A stretch of 64,000 nt of DNA, from NCBI GenBank assembly GCA_017513135.1, contig JAFWDH010000023.1, positions 62,001-126,000 of the forward strand. Reading direction: 5' to 3'. The position numbers and the translations under genes are program-made. Source of the stretch: Oscillospiraceae bacterium (GTDB lineage: Bacteria; Bacillota; Clostridia; Oscillospirales; Ruminococcaceae). The notes under the pieces are model-generated. The model was not told the DNA's origin and searched no databases. It saw only the letters and a program-made list of their open reading frames with translations. This document shows, piece by piece, positions 33,464-42,570 of the stretch. Positions within the stretch are counted from its first letter, which is position 1. Every line of letters begins with the position of its first letter.

Positions 33464-34483
33464 ATGGCTTCTGTTAATGATGTGATCATTCATATTGAAA
33501 GCCTCGGTAAGATCTATGACGAAGGAAAACCGAACGAGGTCAAAGCGCTGGATGATGTCTGTCTGGACATATTCCGCGGCGAGATCTTCGGGATAATAGG
33601 ACTTTCCGGGGCCGGCAAGAGCACACTTGTAAGATGCATCAATCTTCTGGAAAAGCCTACTTCCGGTAAGGTGGTCGTAGACGGGAGAGAGCTGACAGAA
33701 CTGGATCCTCCCGGATTGATGAAGGCGAGAAGAAAGATCGGCATGATCTTTCAGGATTTTAATCTTCTGGAGCAGAGCACTGCTCTCGAGAATGTATGCT
33801 TTCCTCTCAGATTGGCCGGATCAGGCAGGAAGGAAGCTGAGAAGAGAGCTGTTGAATTGCTTGCCAGAGTAGGACTGGAAGACAGGACGGGTTCATATCC
33901 TTCTCAGCTTTCAGGGGGACAGAAGCAGCGTGTGGCCATAGCCAGAGCGCTGGCATGCGAACCGGATGTGCTTCTTTGTGATGAAGCCGTTTCTGCTTTG
34001 GATCCGACCACAACGAATCAGATACTGGAACTGCTCCAGGAGATAAACAGAGATCTCGGAGTCACGATCGTAATGATAACGCACGAGATGAAGGTGATCG
34101 AGAAGATATGTTCAAGAGTGGCAATACTTGCAGACAACCATATCGTTGAATCAGGCAATGTCAGTGATGTTTTCAGAAATCCGAGAACAGAAGCCGCCAG
34201 AAAACTGATCCTTCCTTCCGGAGGTGTCGAGCCGTTCGACGGAAGCGGAAGGCTTCTGAGGCTTGTTTTTGACGGGACAACTACAGACAAACCGATCGTG
34301 GCCAATATGGTGCTGAGCTGCGGCGAACCGGTAAGTATAGTGGCAGCCGATACCAAGCAGATAGACGGCAAGACATTCGGACAGCTTATAATACAGCTTC
34401 CGTCCGGAGCCGGTTCAGCGGAAAGGATGATGGCTTATCTGGACAGCGAAAACATTTCATACACGGAGGAAACAGATGTTTGA
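33464..34483 (+). CDS. metN: Methionine ABC transporter ATP-binding protein MetN
   Basis: ATPase of the MetNIQ importer. The 339-residue product has Walker A GLSGAGKST, the signature LSGGQKQR, Walker B VLLCDEAVSALD and a C-terminal NIL domain (about residues 260-339) that binds methionine and inhibits transport. The ATG at 33464 has GGAGGAG upstream; earlier in-frame codons lie in the T-box. Its end overlaps metI by 8 bases. Confidence 0.95.
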   Translation: MASVNDVIIHIESLGKIYDEGKPNEVKALDDVCLDIFRGEIFGIIGLSGAGKSTLVRCINLLEKPTSGKVVVDGRELTELDPPGLMKARRKIGMIFQDFNLLEQSTALENVCFPLRLAGSGRKEAEKRAVELLARVGLEDRTGSYPSQLSGGQKQRVAIARALACEPDVLLCDEAVSALDPTTTNQILELLQEINRDLGVTIVMITHEMKVIEKICSRVAILADNHIVESGNVSDVFRNPRTEAARKLILPSGGVEPFDGSGRLLRLVFDGTTTDKPIVANMVLSCGEPVSIVAADTKQIDGKTFGQLIIQLPSGAGSAERMMAYLDSENISYTEETDV

Positions 34484-35147
34484 CAGCAAGTTTCTGGGAC
34501 TTGTGATCACAGGCTTTTTTGAAACGATCTATATGACCCTGGCGGCATCACTGGTCTCATATATCATCGGGTTGCCGCTTGGCGTGTTTCTGTCTGTCAG
34601 CAGGCCGGAAGGCATATCGCCGAAACCTGTTCTAAACAGGGCTTTCGGATCAGTGGTCAATCTCCTGAGGTCCGTGCCTTTCGTGATAATGCTCGTGGCG
34701 GCAATACCGTTAACAAGACTCATAATGGGAACGTCGGTCGGCTCTTCGGCGACAATAGTCCCGCTTGTTATCGCATCGTTTCCGATCGTAGCGAGAAGCG
34801 CAGAGGCTTCAGCGTCATCTGTGAGACACGGTGTGATAGAGGCGGCGCAGAGCATGGGAGCTTCCGACATGCAGATCATCACCAGGGTGATCCTTCCTGA
34901 AGCTGTGCCTTCGCTGATCACCGGGGCGGCCTCATCTCTCATCACCGTTTTGGGGTTCTCCGCAATGGCTGGAGTGTGCGGCGGCGGCGGACTCGGCTCC
35001 ATAGTGATCAACTATGGCTATTACAGAGGCGAGACCGGAATAATGTACGTTCTCATAGTGATCCTGGTCCTTATGGTACAGATCATTCAGGAAGCAGGAG
35101 CAAGGCTTTCCGTAAAGAGTGACAAGAATTCCAGAAACAGTAACTAA
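34476..35147 (+). CDS. metI: Methionine ABC transporter permease MetI
   Basis: Five-helix channel subunit of the D/L-methionine importer. The 223-residue product shows LRSVPFVIMLVAAIPLTR and the cytoplasmic EAAQSMGASDMQI coupling loop that docks on MetN. It overlaps metN and is followed by metQ after 35 bp. Confidence 0.94.
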   Translation: MFDSKFLGLVITGFFETIYMTLAASLVSYIIGLPLGVFLSVSRPEGISPKPVLNRAFGSVVNLLRSVPFVIMLVAAIPLTRLIMGTSVGSSATIVPLVIASFPIVARSAEASASSVRHGVIEAAQSMGASDMQIITRVILPEAVPSLITGAASSLITVLGFSAMAGVCGGGGLGSIVINYGYYRGETGIMYVLIVILVLMVQIIQEAGARLSVKSDKNSRNSN

Positions 35148-35182
35148 AGACTTTTACGTCTTTACTATAGGAGGAAAAACAA

Positions 35183-35989
35183 ATGAAAAAGATCCTGACA
35201 ATCGTACTCATCGCAGTATTCGCACTGTCGCTGGCATCGTGCGGAAAAAAGGATGAAAAGACCATTACGGTCGGAGCAACTCCGGTGCCACACGCAGAGA
35301 TCCTTGAAGTCTGCAAGGATATCCTTGCAAAAGAAGGCATAACTCTCGTAATCAAGGAATTCGATGATTATGTGATCCCGAATACGTCAACAGAAGACGG
35401 AAGTCTTGATGCCAACTATTTCCAGCACGCTCCTTATCTGAACAGTTTCAATGAGGAGAGGGGTACTCACCTTGTTCCTGTATGCGCAGTACACTATGAG
35501 CCGCTCGGACTCTATCCTGGAAAGACAAAATCCCTTGACAGTATTCCGGACGGGGCTAAGATCGCGGTACCGAATGATACGAGCAACGAGGCCAGAGCTC
35601 TCCTGCTTCTCGAGTACAACGGTATAATAAAGCTCGACCCCAGCGCCGGACTGAATGCGACGGCGCTTGATATCACCGAGAATCCCCATAATGTTGAGAT
35701 AGTAGAGATGGAAGCGGCTCAGCTTACTGCTCATCTTCCTGATGTCGATCTTGCCGTGATCAACGGCAACTATGCGCTCAACGCAGGGCTGAATGCCACC
35801 AGAGACTCCCTGGCTTTCGAGACCACCGACTCTGTAGCGGCGGAGACATATGCGAACCTGCTCGTGGTCAAGGAAGGCAATGAGAATAATGAACTGGTGC
35901 AGGCTCTGGCTAAAGCGCTCACCAGTGACGAAGTGAAGAAATTCATTGAAGAAAAGTACGAAGGTTCGGTTGTGAGCATGGTCGGCTGA
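35183..35989 (+). CDS. metQ: Methionine-binding lipoprotein MetQ
   Basis: Surface lipoprotein that delivers methionine to MetNI. The signal peptide ends in lipobox LASC near residue 20. The mature part has the NlpA family elements VGATPVPHAEILE, VIPNTSTEDGSLDANYFQH and LGLYPGKTKSL. At 268 residues it is full length. It closes the T-box-controlled operon. Confidence 0.94.
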   Translation: MKKILTIVLIAVFALSLASCGKKDEKTITVGATPVPHAEILEVCKDILAKEGITLVIKEFDDYVIPNTSTEDGSLDANYFQHAPYLNSFNEERGTHLVPVCAVHYEPLGLYPGKTKSLDSIPDGAKIAVPNDTSNEARALLLLEYNGIIKLDPSAGLNATALDITENPHNVEIVEMEAAQLTAHLPDVDLAVINGNYALNAGLNATRDSLAFETTDSVAAETYANLLVVKEGNENNELVQALAKALTSDEVKKFIEEKYEGSVVSMVG

Positions 35990-36022
35990 CCTTTCCCGCG
36001 CGGATCTGATCAACACAAACAG

Positions 36023-36056
36023 AAAGGCTCCTGCTCTTTCGGGCAGGAGCCTTTTG
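36023..36056. terminator. Terminator after metQ, probably bidirectional
   Basis: AAAGGCTCCTGC / GCAGGAGCCTTT hairpin with a T run, between convergent genes. Confidence 0.85.
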
Positions 36057-36074
36057 CTTAGAGATCTCCGTTAG

Positions 36075-36599
36075 TTACTTGATAAAGCCGTTATAGACAA
36101 GCTTTGATTCCTGGATCGTGATGAAAGCCCTGCTGTCAATCGAATATATGAGACTTCTCAGCTCATCGATCCGTTTCGTGTCTATCTCTGCGAAGATCAT
36201 ATATTTCTCTCCTCCGAACTGGGAGGGATTCACGTTGACGACCGAGATGGCGAATCCGGCATCGCGGATCGCGTTTATAAGCGTATCATCGCGGCTGCTG
36301 CTTACGATCTGGACGGTCGCAGTTCCTTTGATAAGTTTCTTTGCGAGCAGACCTCCGACATAAGTACCGACAGCATATCCGCCTGCATAGAACAGGGCCA
36401 GCAGTATGCCGCCCTGATCCGAATTGAAAGCGGTCCGTACCGCCAGAAACCAGATCATTATCTGGACGAATCCTATAAGCGAAGCTGTCTTGGACTTTCC
36501 CTTGACCGTGAAAATAGTGCAGAGAGTTCCCAGAGAGACGTCGAGTATTCTTGAAAAGAAGATCTTAAGACAAAGGATCAGCACGTCTTTTGTAAACAT
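36075..36599 (-). CDS. UPF0316 (DUF5698/DUF2179) membrane protein
   Basis: Protein of 174 residues with three N-terminal membrane helices (DUF5698-like) and a C-terminal DUF2179 domain (about residues 95-165, with GGEKYMIFAEID). The family, represented by B. subtilis YebE, is widespread in Firmicutes; its function is unknown. A preceding AGGTGATTC provides the ribosome binding site. Confidence 0.85.
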   Translation of the reverse strand: MFTKDVLILCLKIFFSRILDVSLGTLCTIFTVKGKSKTASLIGFVQIMIWFLAVRTAFNSDQGGILLALFYAGGYAVGTYVGGLLAKKLIKGTATVQIVSSSRDDTLINAIRDAGFAISVVNVNPSQFGGEKYMIFAEIDTKRIDELRSLIYSIDSRAFITIQESKLVYNGFIK

Positions 36600-36671
36600 T
36601 TTGAATCACCTCCGTCCGCATATTATACACCATAGCGCGCCTATGTTGTGAACAAACAACAAATAATCGCG

Positions 36672-36702
36672 TTGACACAATTAGCACTCACACACATAGA
36701 GT
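36672..36702 (+). promoter_or_regulatory. Promoter of hsp20 overlapping CIRCE
   Basis: TTGACA at 36672-36677 lies directly before CIRCE. The -10 is weaker: TAGAGT at 36697-36702 with a 19-base spacer is the best candidate. Confidence 0.5.
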
Positions 36703-36707
36703 GCTAA
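36681..36707 (+). promoter_or_regulatory. CIRCE element (HrcA operator)
   Basis: Perfect TTAGCACTC-N9-GAGTGCTAA inverted repeat. HrcA repressor binding here should block hsp20 transcription until heat or folding stress. Confidence 0.96.
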
Positions 36708-36827
36708 TTGTTTACGGCTGGTTCACAGTTTCAGCCAATTCTGTTCACAGTTGCGTAAGATAATAAAAATGCACAGAGATCAGACTCTGAATAAATGATC
36801 AAATATATGATATGGAGGATATATACA

Positions 36828-37259
36828 ATGTTTGGACTTACAACCAGGCGTTTCAACAATGGGCTGCTCAATTACGATCCGTTTAAAGAATTGGAAGAGA
36901 TGGAGCGCAGATTCTTCTCTGTTATTCCGTCACCGGCCGGCTTCGGCACCGACATCATAGAAGAAGACGGCGGATATAAACTACTGGCTGATCTTCCCGG
37001 ATTCAATAAAGAAGATATCAATGTCGAGGTAGACGGAGACAGACTTACCATCTCTGCTGAACGCAGCGATGAGAACGAGGAAACATCTGAGGAGTACCTC
37101 AGGCGCGAACGCAGTTTCGGAAGCTACAGACGCAGTTTCAATATCAGTGAGATAGATTCCGACCAGATAAAGGGTGACTATACAAACGGCGTTCTGACGC
37201 TTCATCTTCCCAAAAAGGAAGCCGAAGTTCCCTCTGCAAAGAGGATCGAACTGAGCTGA
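36828..37259 (+). CDS. Hsp20 small heat-shock chaperone
   Basis: ATP-independent holdase of the alpha-crystallin family. The 143-residue product has the alpha-crystallin domain (about residues 38-130) with YKLLADLPGFNKEDINVEV and the NGVLTLHLPKK strand. The ATG at 36828 follows GGAGG. CIRCE about 120 bp upstream puts it under HrcA control, as known for some clostridial hsp18 genes. Confidence 0.93.
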   Translation: MFGLTTRRFNNGLLNYDPFKELEEMERRFFSVIPSPAGFGTDIIEEDGGYKLLADLPGFNKEDINVEVDGDRLTISAERSDENEETSEEYLRRERSFGSYRRSFNISEIDSDQIKGDYTNGVLTLHLPKKEAEVPSAKRIELS

Positions 37260-37273
37260 AAACAATGTAAAAG

Positions 37274-37300
37274 AAAAGAGCCCGGAAGGGCTCTTTTTTT
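37274..37300. terminator. Terminator after hsp20, bidirectional
   Basis: AAAGAGCCC / GGGCTCTTT hairpin with a GGAA loop and A/T runs on both sides. Confidence 0.88.
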
Positions 37301-37323
37301 ATATGATTGCAGAATGGAACGTA

Positions 37324-38196
37324 TCAGTCGTCTTTGGATTCGTCTCTCGGAGCCCACGCAGCTGCGGTTCCTTCCGTTTTGGTCTTCTGTTTGGTGGGCA
37401 GCCATTCGGCAAATGCGTGGCGGAAACAGATCTCCCAGAAGTCCCATTCATGGTTGTATCCCGGCAGAGAGAAGTTGATGGTCTTATAGCCCATCTCCGG
37501 AAGAACTTTCCTTGCATTCATGTGGGAAGTATAGGCTATAGCATCACTTTCGCCGCAGCAAAGGATAAACGTCGGAACCGGTCTTCCTTCTTCTATGTTA
37601 CGCCTGGCGATCGCTTCCGAATCAGGACGAGCCACATCGGCAGGCTGTTTGGGCATCGGCCAACCGGCAGCTATTATCCTTTCGCGGAATGCACTGTGAC
37701 CTGAAGGCATGACACCTTTGGGAGGGATGCCGCCGGACATTATCAGCGCGTATGAATACTGCTCGCACTTATCCATGGCTATCTTCATGGCGCCGCCGCT
37801 TCCCATGGACAGACCGCCTATGAAGTTATCCTCGCGTTTGTCTGACAGATGAGGGAATCTCGAGAAAATGAATTCTCTGAGCTCTTCCGTAATGTATTTA
37901 TAATACTTTGCACCTCTGGGGAAATCGGAATAAGCTGCGTTGTAGTTCGCGGGACATATGACGGCACAGTCATACTCAACGGCATATCTTGCGATATTGG
38001 TCCAGTTGAGATAATCGGCATCATCTCCGCTGCCTCCGTGAAGGAGCCAGAGCACCGGGAATTTGCGATCGGGCTCGTAGATCTCACTCACCGATCTGCC
38101 AACATCGAAATTCTGGTCGAAGCCAGGCATGATAGCCGTGACATTCGTCGCCATACCGAGTTCCTTTGATATAAAGTTAAGTCTCATTACTGGCAT
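37324..38196 (-). CDS. Esterase D/feruloyl-esterase-like alpha/beta hydrolase, intact triad
   Basis: Cytoplasmic serine esterase of the PF00756 type (esterase D, tributyrin esterase, feruloyl esterase relatives). In the 290-residue product the oxyanion motif is LLHGGSGDD near residue 53, the nucleophile is Ser130 in GGLSMGS, the acid is probably Asp218 in GESDAIA and the base His249 in YNHEWDFW. All needed residues are present. It shares an operon with the degenerate paralogue at 38210-38992 and ends in a 30-residue low-complexity tail. The natural ester is unknown; acyl or feruloyl sugars fit the neighbourhood. Confidence 0.85.
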   Translation of the reverse strand: MPVMRLNFISKELGMATNVTAIMPGFDQNFDVGRSVSEIYEPDRKFPVLWLLHGGSGDDADYLNWTNIARYAVEYDCAVICPANYNAAYSDFPRGAKYYKYITEELREFIFSRFPHLSDKREDNFIGGLSMGSGGAMKIAMDKCEQYSYALIMSGGIPPKGVMPSGHSAFRERIIAAGWPMPKQPADVARPDSEAIARRNIEEGRPVPTFILCCGESDAIAYTSHMNARKVLPEMGYKTINFSLPGYNHEWDFWEICFRHAFAEWLPTKQKTKTEGTAAAWAPRDESKDD

Positions 38197-38209
38197 GATC
38201 GATCCCTCC

Positions 38210-38992
38210 TTATTTGACTATGAATTCTGTCACTGCGGCTCTCAGGGCGTCATCGCGGAAATCCCAGGTGTCTTTGCCGGGATACTCCTTGCACTCGACA
38301 TCGAATCCTGCAGACCTGAGATTTTCCACAGCGCGTCTGGCATAATCCGAGAGCTCATCTTCTGAAGCGAAATAGACAGCGACTTTCGGAAGGTTGCTTC
38401 CTTCCGGGACCGGGATCTCCTCGTCTCCGGGAAGTGCATCGTCCAGCGGCAGGTGAGGTATAAGGCCCTGTTCGGCGATCCGGGCGTTTATATCCTTGAA
38501 ATAACCATCCTTGATCCCCTTTTCGAACACGCCGCCGACCATAAAGACCTTGCTGTATTTGTCGGGATTGCGGAACGCTGCCTTGATCGCTCCGTATGCA
38601 CCAAGAGAGAAACCTCCGATGTAATTGTCTTCCCTGGCGTACGAGAGAGCAAAAGTGCCGTGACACAGGCTCCATAGCTCTTCTGTGATGTAATCGATGA
38701 ATTTCTGGTTAGTAGGATCATTCGAATACATCCTGTTAAGAGGGGCGGGCATAACGACTGCGATCCCTGTCTCATCAGCATACCGCTGAATGGAGGTATA
38801 GCGGAGTTCCTCGATGTCATCGCCGTATTCCGAGGGAAGCAGCCAGAGAGTCTTGAATCTCACATCTCTGGGGTAGAGCTCGCTCAGATCCTTGCCGGCA
38901 TCCACACCGGGCCTGAAACTTGGCAGGATCACAGTAAAGTTGCTCTGCATACCAAGCTTCATGGATAATATGTTCATCTGAAGAGTGGCCAT
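38210..38992 (-). CDS. Esterase-D-like protein with incomplete catalytic site
   Basis: Paralogue of the neighbouring esterase (260 residues) and first gene of the two-gene operon. Ser129 is kept in GGFSLGAYG, but the His of the YNHEWDF motif is replaced (GKDTWDF, Asp241), and the oxyanion motif HGG is replaced by PSEYG. Standard esterase activity is therefore doubtful. It may be a binding protein or a partner subunit. The start is preceded by AAAGGAGG on the minus strand. Confidence 0.75.
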   Translation of the reverse strand: MATLQMNILSMKLGMQSNFTVILPSFRPGVDAGKDLSELYPRDVRFKTLWLLPSEYGDDIEELRYTSIQRYADETGIAVVMPAPLNRMYSNDPTNQKFIDYITEELWSLCHGTFALSYAREDNYIGGFSLGAYGAIKAAFRNPDKYSKVFMVGGVFEKGIKDGYFKDINARIAEQGLIPHLPLDDALPGDEEIPVPEGSNLPKVAVYFASEDELSDYARRAVENLRSAGFDVECKEYPGKDTWDFRDDALRAAVTEFIVK

Positions 38993-39286
38993 TTATTGCC
39001 TCCTTTGTTTCATTTTTATAGATTATAATCCCGTGGGATGTTGAGATGTATACGGAGAATGCGCTTTCGTCAAAACTACTTCACCTGTTGGATGCAGTTG
39101 TGCAAAACGACGGAAGGATCACCGCCCAATATCATATAATCATTGCACAGAAATAATCAGAAGCACGGAACAACAGCGGCGGGTCTGCAGAAAACCGAAA
39201 CAGAGAAGGAAACAGCTGTTTTGTCTATTTTGAGAATTATTGGAAAAATATTTGTACAAAATAACAGTATTTATGATGCTGTGTCA
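38993..39286. other. Intergenic region with no gene seen
   Basis: It holds the ribosome binding site of the minus-strand esterase operon, a possible -10 for it (TATAAT on the minus strand, 39022-39027, without a good -35) and the palindrome at 39251-39260. I see no coding sequence. Confidence 0.6.
39249..39263. promoter_or_regulatory. Palindrome resembling an AraR-type half site
   Basis: TTTGTACAAA is a perfect 10-bp palindrome (39251-39260) and contains ATTTGTAC, the half site of the B. subtilis AraR operator. It lies 27 bp before the -35 of the pot operon and about 260 bp upstream of the divergent esterases. The link to AraR is an inference. Confidence 0.35.
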
Positions 39287-39316
39287 TTGACACCGTCTGA
39301 TGCGGGAGAGTAGAAT
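39287..39316 (+). promoter_or_regulatory. Promoter of the potABCD leader
   Basis: TTGACA at 39287-39292, 18 bases, TAGAAT at 39311-39316. It is about 420 bp from potA, so the transcript has a long leader. Confidence 0.7.
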
Positions 39317-39322
39317 ATAATA

Positions 39323-39734
39323 ACTACTTGGGAAGAGTCTATATGCCTTGAAAAAGGCATTTTCCGAAGCAGGATTGTTTGACCGCCTATCCTTTCAGGA
39401 TAAGCCAAGGCCATACGGACAGCCGGGTCGAATGCCGATTGGAAAGCCGCGATCGCGGCCGGCAACCTTTGTTGCCTTATTGATTGAGTTAAAAGCTCAG
39501 TTTCAGAGTTGGTTACTTTATAACCGGTGCCTGACAGGGCATAAAACTTGTGAAATGGTCAATAAGAGTAGTAAAGTCATCTTTGCTGCAGGACTCTTGA
39601 ACCAAAGTATTTACAGTATTCCCTCCGTCCGCAGGGGCGTACATGATACGGATAACTCACAGGTGATATGCGCTGAAAGCCATATCACCTGTATTTATTA
39701 ATTACTATATAAATAAAAAGCTTTGGGGGCTGAC
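39323..39734 (+). ncRNA. Long structured leader of potABCD, class unknown
   Basis: About 410 bases between promoter and potA without a convincing gene. Compact hairpins are ATGCCTT/AAGGCAT (39343-39360), TATCCT/AGGATA (39389-39403), GCCGC/GCGGC (39446-39459), GGCAAC/GTTGCC (39461-39476) and GGTTA/TAACC (39513-39527), and it ends in a terminator at 39659-39692. This looks like a riboswitch or attenuator. It matches none of the common classes that I can recognise by eye. Confidence 0.5.
39659..39698 (+). terminator. Terminator in the potABCD leader
   Basis: Twelve-base-pair hairpin ACAGGTGATATG / CATATCACCTGT followed by ATTTATTA, about 35 bp before potA. It is placed to control read-through into the operon. 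Confidence 0.75.
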
Positions 39735-40883
39735 ATGAATAAGATCATCGAGCTTAAAAACATCAGCAAATCATATGATGGAGTCAAAGTGCTCAATGAT
39801 ATCAATCTTGATATCTACGATAATGAGTTCCTAACTCTTCTCGGCCCTTCCGGATGCGGAAAGACTACAACACTGCGGCTTATCGGCGGGTTTGAACAGC
39901 CTGATGAAGGCGATGTCATTTTTATGGGAGAGCGCATCAATGATGTGCCCGCACATAAGAGAAATGTAAACACAGTGTTCCAGAAGTATGCACTGTTTCC
40001 CCATCTGAATGTATTTGAGAACGTCGCATTCGCACTCAGAGAAAGAAAAGTCCCCAAAGACGAGATAGAAGAGAAGGTCCACGAGATGCTGTCTCTGGTG
40101 ATGCTCTCAAACTTTTCCAAGAGAGATGTTACAAGCCTTTCAGGCGGTCAGCAGCAAAGAGTAGCGATAGCCAGAGCGCTTATCGCTCAGCCGAAGGTGC
40201 TGCTTCTTGACGAGCCTCTCGGAGCCCTTGACCTCAAACTGCGCAAGGATATGCAGCAGGAACTTAAGAAGATCCAGAAAGCTACCGGTATCACATTTAT
40301 CTTCGTTACTCACGACCAGGAAGAAGCGCTTACGATGTCTGACACAGTCGTCGTAATGAGCGAAGGAAAGATACAGCAGATCGGAACTCCTATAGATGTC
40401 TACAATGAACCGGTCAATGCCTTTGTCGCCGATTTCATCGGAGAAAGCAATATCCTGGACGGAGTGATGCTGAAAGACTATAAGGTAAAGTTTGCCGATC
40501 AGATCTTCGAGTGCGTCGACTCCGGATTCGGGACCAACGAACCGGTCGACGTTGTAATAAGACCTGAGGATGTTGATATCGTGAAGCCTGAAGACGGAAT
40601 GCTGAAAGGAACTGTCACATCAGTGACCTTTATGGGCGTTCATTATGAGATCATCGTCGACGTAAACGGGTTCAAGTGGATGATCCAGACCACGGATTTC
40701 GTGGATGAGAATGAAAACATCGGACTTGCAATCGACCCTGATGCGATACAGATAATGAAAAAGAGCGAGTACTCCGGTCTCTACGGCGACTACTCAACCT
40801 ACTCTGACGAAGTGGAAGAACTGACAGAGATAGAATCAGGCGAGCTGGATATCTCCGAGGTTGAAGGGACGGAGGAGGAGTAA
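39735..40883 (+). CDS. potA: Spermidine/putrescine ABC transporter ATP-binding protein PotA
   Basis: ATPase of a polyamine importer. The 382-residue product has Walker [10 protein letters not shown], the signature LSGGQQQR, Walker [13 protein letters not shown] and a C-terminal TOBE-type regulatory domain. The ATG at 39735 follows GGGGG with 5-bp spacing. The acidic C-terminal tail is slightly longer than usual. The stop overlaps the potB start (TAATG). Confidence 0.92.
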   Translation: MNKIIELKNISKSYDGVKVLNDINLDIYDNEFLTLLGPSGCGKTTTLRLIGGFEQPDEGDVIFMGERINDVPAHKRNVNTVFQKYALFPHLNVFENVAFALRERKVPKDEIEEKVHEMLSLVMLSNFSKRDVTSLSGGQQQRVAIARALIAQPKVLLLDEPLGALDLKLRKDMQQELKKIQKATGITFIFVTHDQEEALTMSDTVVVMSEGKIQQIGTPIDVYNEPVNAFVADFIGESNILDGVMLKDYKVKFADQIFECVDSGFGTNEPVDVVIRPEDVDIVKPEDGMLKGTVTSVTFMGVHYEIIVDVNGFKWMIQTTDFVDENENIGLAIDPDAIQIMKKSEYSGLYGDYSTYSDEVEELTEIESGELDISEVEGTEEE

Positions 40884-41743
40884 TGAAGAAAAACGGCAAG
40901 CCGGTCTGGGGACTTCTCGGTCCCTATACTGTGTGGGCGTTCGTGTTCATCGTCGTTCCTCTGGGCTTCGTGGCATACTACGCTTTCACGGACAACTCGT
41001 TTTCGTTTACTTTTGATAACATTACAAGATTCTTTACAGCTACCAGCCAATCAGGCGATTCTGAAGTCAGGACTTATCTGCTTATCTTCTGGAGAAGCCT
41101 TAAGCTGGCATTTATAAGCACAGTGATCTGCCTGCTTGCGGGATACCCTATGGCATACATCATGTCCAGAGCAGACAGCAGGAAACAGAAGATCATGATG
41201 ACTCTGATCATGATACCGATGTGGATGAACTTCCTGATCAGGACATATGCCTGGATGACTATCCTGCAGGATACAGGGATCCTCAATGGGTTCCTTGCAA
41301 AAGTAGGGCTCGGGAAAGTGCACATCATCGGAACGGAGAGCGCTGTAGTCATCGGCATGGTCTATGACTATCTTCCATATATGATCCTTCCCATCTATTC
41401 GGTCATGGCCAAGATGGATCTTAAGCTCATAGAAGCTGCCAGAGATCTGGGCTGCAACAGCTACGGCGTGTTCAGGCGTGTCATATTCCCTCTGAGCATG
41501 CCCGGCGTCCTCAGCGGCATTAACATGGTCCTTATTCCTTCTGTAAGCACATTCTATATCTCACAGAAACTCGGAAACGGTAAGTTCTTCCTGATAGGCG
41601 ACGCGATAGAAGGGCAGTATGTGGCGAACAACCTGCATTTTGCGGCTGCAATGGCCTTTATACTGATGGTCATCCTGATAATAATGATGGCACTTATCAA
41701 GAAATTCACAAACGGTATGGCTTATGGAGGTGACACGGAATGA
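40883..41743 (+). CDS. potB: Spermidine/putrescine ABC transporter permease PotB
   Basis: First channel subunit of the polyamine importer. The 286-residue product has six predicted helices and the EAARDLGCNSYGVFRRVIFPL coupling loop. It overlaps potA by 1 base and potC by 4 bases (ATGA), so the operon is tightly coupled. Confidence 0.92.
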   Translation: MKKNGKPVWGLLGPYTVWAFVFIVVPLGFVAYYAFTDNSFSFTFDNITRFFTATSQSGDSEVRTYLLIFWRSLKLAFISTVICLLAGYPMAYIMSRADSRKQKIMMTLIMIPMWMNFLIRTYAWMTILQDTGILNGFLAKVGLGKVHIIGTESAVVIGMVYDYLPYMILPIYSVMAKMDLKLIEAARDLGCNSYGVFRRVIFPLSMPGVLSGINMVLIPSVSTFYISQKLGNGKFFLIGDAIEGQYVANNLHFAAAMAFILMVILIIMMALIKKFTNGMAYGGDTE

Positions 41744-42570
41744 AAGCAGCTTCCAAAGTATTCACCGCGATAATCTTCATTTTTCTTTTCGCGCCGATAG
41801 CCATACTGGTCGTCTTTTCATTCAATGATGCAAAGAGTCTTTCAGTCTTTTCCGGATTCTCATTCAGATGGTACAAAGAACTCATGATCGACTCTTCTAC
41901 GCTGGAAAGCGTCCGCAACACCCTTATTCTTGCTCTTGCAGCCACAGGGATAAGCACGGTTATGGGCACCGCTGCAGCAGTTGGCATCAACAGACTGAGG
42001 AACAAGTGGATCAAGAATACTATCAATATGGTCACTGATATACCTATGACCAACCCCGATATAATCACAGGTATCTCTCTGATGCTGATGTTCGTGTTCT
42101 TTGGCAGATTGTTCGGGAAGGCTGACTCTCTGAGTTTCACCACTATCCTGATCTCACATGTGACATTCTGTCTGCCTTATGTGATCCTGCAGGTCCTTCC
42201 GAAATTGAGGCAGATGGACTCCAGTATTCCCGAAGCTGCCCAGGATCTCGGATGTACTCCAACGAGAGCATTTTTCAAAGTCACGATACCGGAGATCATG
42301 CCCGGCATCATTACAGGCGCGATCATGGCCTTCACCATGAGTCTTGATGACTTCGTCATCAGTTATTTCACATCCGGCGCCGGATTCCAGACCCTGCCGG
42401 TCAGGATCTATAACATGACGAAGAAAACTGTTACACCGAAGATGTATGCTTTAGCGACCATTATCTTCTTTGTAATACTGACACTGCTCCTTATCAGCAA
42501 TCTTACTGATGAAGACGCGAGTGAAAAGAGAAGAAACAGAAAAGAACAGAGAAAGGCAAATAAAACATGA
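41740..42570 (+). CDS. potC: Spermidine/putrescine ABC transporter permease PotC
   Basis: Second channel subunit. The 276-residue product has six predicted helices and the EAAQDLGCTPTRAFFKVTIPE loop. It overlaps potB and potD by 4 bases each. The C-terminal tail is strongly basic (KRRNRKEQRK), facing the cytoplasm. Confidence 0.92.
   Translation: MKAASKVFTAIIFIFLFAPIAILVVFSFNDAKSLSVFSGFSFRWYKELMIDSSTLESVRNTLILALAATGISTVMGTAAAVGINRLRNKWIKNTINMVTDIPMTNPDIITGISLMLMFVFFGRLFGKADSLSFTTILISHVTFCLPYVILQVLPKLRQMDSSIPEAAQDLGCTPTRAFFKVTIPEIMPGIITGAIMAFTMSLDDFVISYFTSGAGFQTLPVRIYNMTKKTVTPKMYALATIIFFVILTLLLISNLTDEDASEKRRNRKEQRKANKT

Noticed and set aside
39301-39424. Glycine riboswitch before potABCD
   Set aside because: GGGAGAG, CCGAAG, CTTTCAGG and GGACAG-like words appear, but the first overlaps the -10 region and an unexpected insert splits the 3' part.
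39348-39701. 117-codon open frame inside the pot leader
   Set aside because: Starts with TTG without a ribosome binding site, runs through several hairpins and the terminator, and has no recognisable domain.
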